DNA of 21,478 nucleotides from Desulfovibrio sp. UBA6121 (lineage in GTDB: Bacteria; Desulfobacterota; Desulfovibrionia; Desulfovibrionales; Desulfovibrionaceae): positions 1-21,478 of the forward strand of contig DIVX01000114.1 of assembly GCA_002422505.1 (NCBI GenBank), given 5' to 3'. Numbering within the stretch: position 1 is the stretch's first letter; each line of letters begins with the position of its first letter. Below, piece after piece: positions 21,237 to 21,478 of the stretch. The notes under the pieces were generated by a model. That model had not been told where the DNA came from and did no database searches. It was given only the letters and a program-made list of their open reading frames with translations. Both the position numbers and the translations under genes were made by a program.

Positions 21237-21478
21237 CTAGGCGGCGGGGGAGGGCTCGGCGTCGCCGGGAAGCGGCGTCATGGATTCCTGCCCGGTGGAT
21301 TCGAGCACTGCGCGCCAGTAGTCGGACTCGATGTTCAGCTTCTTGCGCTTGGAGGTAACCAGCTCCAGCGGCACATGCACGAAGCGCGATTGCAGGCGGC
21401 TGACCACCATGCCCGTTTTGCCCGCCATGGCCGCATGCACGGCGTTTTGCCCCAGGAAGCCGCAGTAGACGCGGTCGT
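21237..21478 (-). CDS. 6-phosphofructokinase, C-terminal part (cut by window edge)
   Basis: Only the last 79 or so residues are present. On the minus strand the frame enters at the window edge and reads RVYCGFLGQNAVHAAMAGKTG, then FVHVPLELVTSKRKKLNIESDYWRAVLESTGQ, ending at TAG 21237-21239. Both the AVHAAMAGKTG helix and the HVPLELVTSKRKKL segment match the C-terminal part of phosphofructokinases of the plant/clostridial-like group common in deltaproteobacteria. The enzyme phosphorylates fructose 6-phosphate in glycolysis. Whether the phosphate donor is ATP or pyrophosphate is set by residues outside the window. A Pro/Ala-rich tail of about 15 residues follows the conserved end. The gene converges on the preceding operon. 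Confidence 0.82.
   Translation of the reverse strand, partial: DRVYCGFLGQNAVHAAMAGKTGMVVSRLQSRFVHVPLELVTSKRKKLNIESDYWRAVLESTGQESMTPLPGDAEPSPAA

Overview
The window looks like the chromosomal origin region of a high-GC, motile, anaerobic deltaproteobacterium of the Desulfovibrionaceae type. This assignment rests on three things: the dnaA-dnaN-gyrB-gyrA order, a DUF39/HcyBio homocysteine-forming protein next to dnaA (a family known from methanogens and sulfate reducers), and a fliL-fliN-fliO-fliP-fliQ cluster. No ribosomal RNA, tRNA, CRISPR array or insertion sequence was recognised, so the taxonomy is inferred from gene content alone.

Left arm (1-7215, minus strand): the replication-initiation and gyrase genes dnaA, dnaN, gyrB and gyrA (cut by the window edge) run leftward. 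An AT-richer DUF3800 gene sits between gyrB and gyrA, with a perfect 9-bp-stem hairpin between it and gyrB. dnaN and gyrB abut with no spacer.

Origin candidate (about 7200-7505): the gap between leftward dnaA and rightward genes holds a perfect DnaA box at the dnaA 5' end, a second one-mismatch box, two T8 tracts, a plausible dnaA promoter and a terminator-like hairpin.

Right arm (7506-14171, plus strand): a 50-residue basic ORF, then the HcyBio protein and its terminator. An operon follows with a COG0402 amidohydrolase (possibly an aminofutalosine deaminase), pyrB, pyrC and an HD protein that resembles a tRNA nucleotidyltransferase without its catalytic head. It ends at a strong terminator. 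pyrB and pyrC carry out the second and third steps of de novo pyrimidine synthesis.

Surface and motility block (14256-20345): a minus-strand GT4 glycosyltransferase is divergent from fliLNOPQ. A sigma-28-like promoter lies just before fliL. FliN has a duplicated N-terminal W-A-x-A-L motif, and fliO and fliP overlap in different frames by at least 116 nt. A membrane GT39/ArnT-like glycosyltransferase follows, preceded by a possible 36-codon leader ORF.

Right edge (20400-21478): an excisionase/MerR-like HTH protein with a densely structured promoter, an unrecognised 132-residue protein, a strong terminator, and the C-terminus of a convergent 6-phosphofructokinase.

Most of the window is core genome. 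The best candidates for new biology are the DUF3800 insertion in the gyrase pair, the catalytically eroded CCA-enzyme-like HD protein, the FliN motif duplication, the fliO/fliP dual-coding overlap and the HTH two-gene module. No undescribed multi-gene system could be demonstrated from sequence alone.
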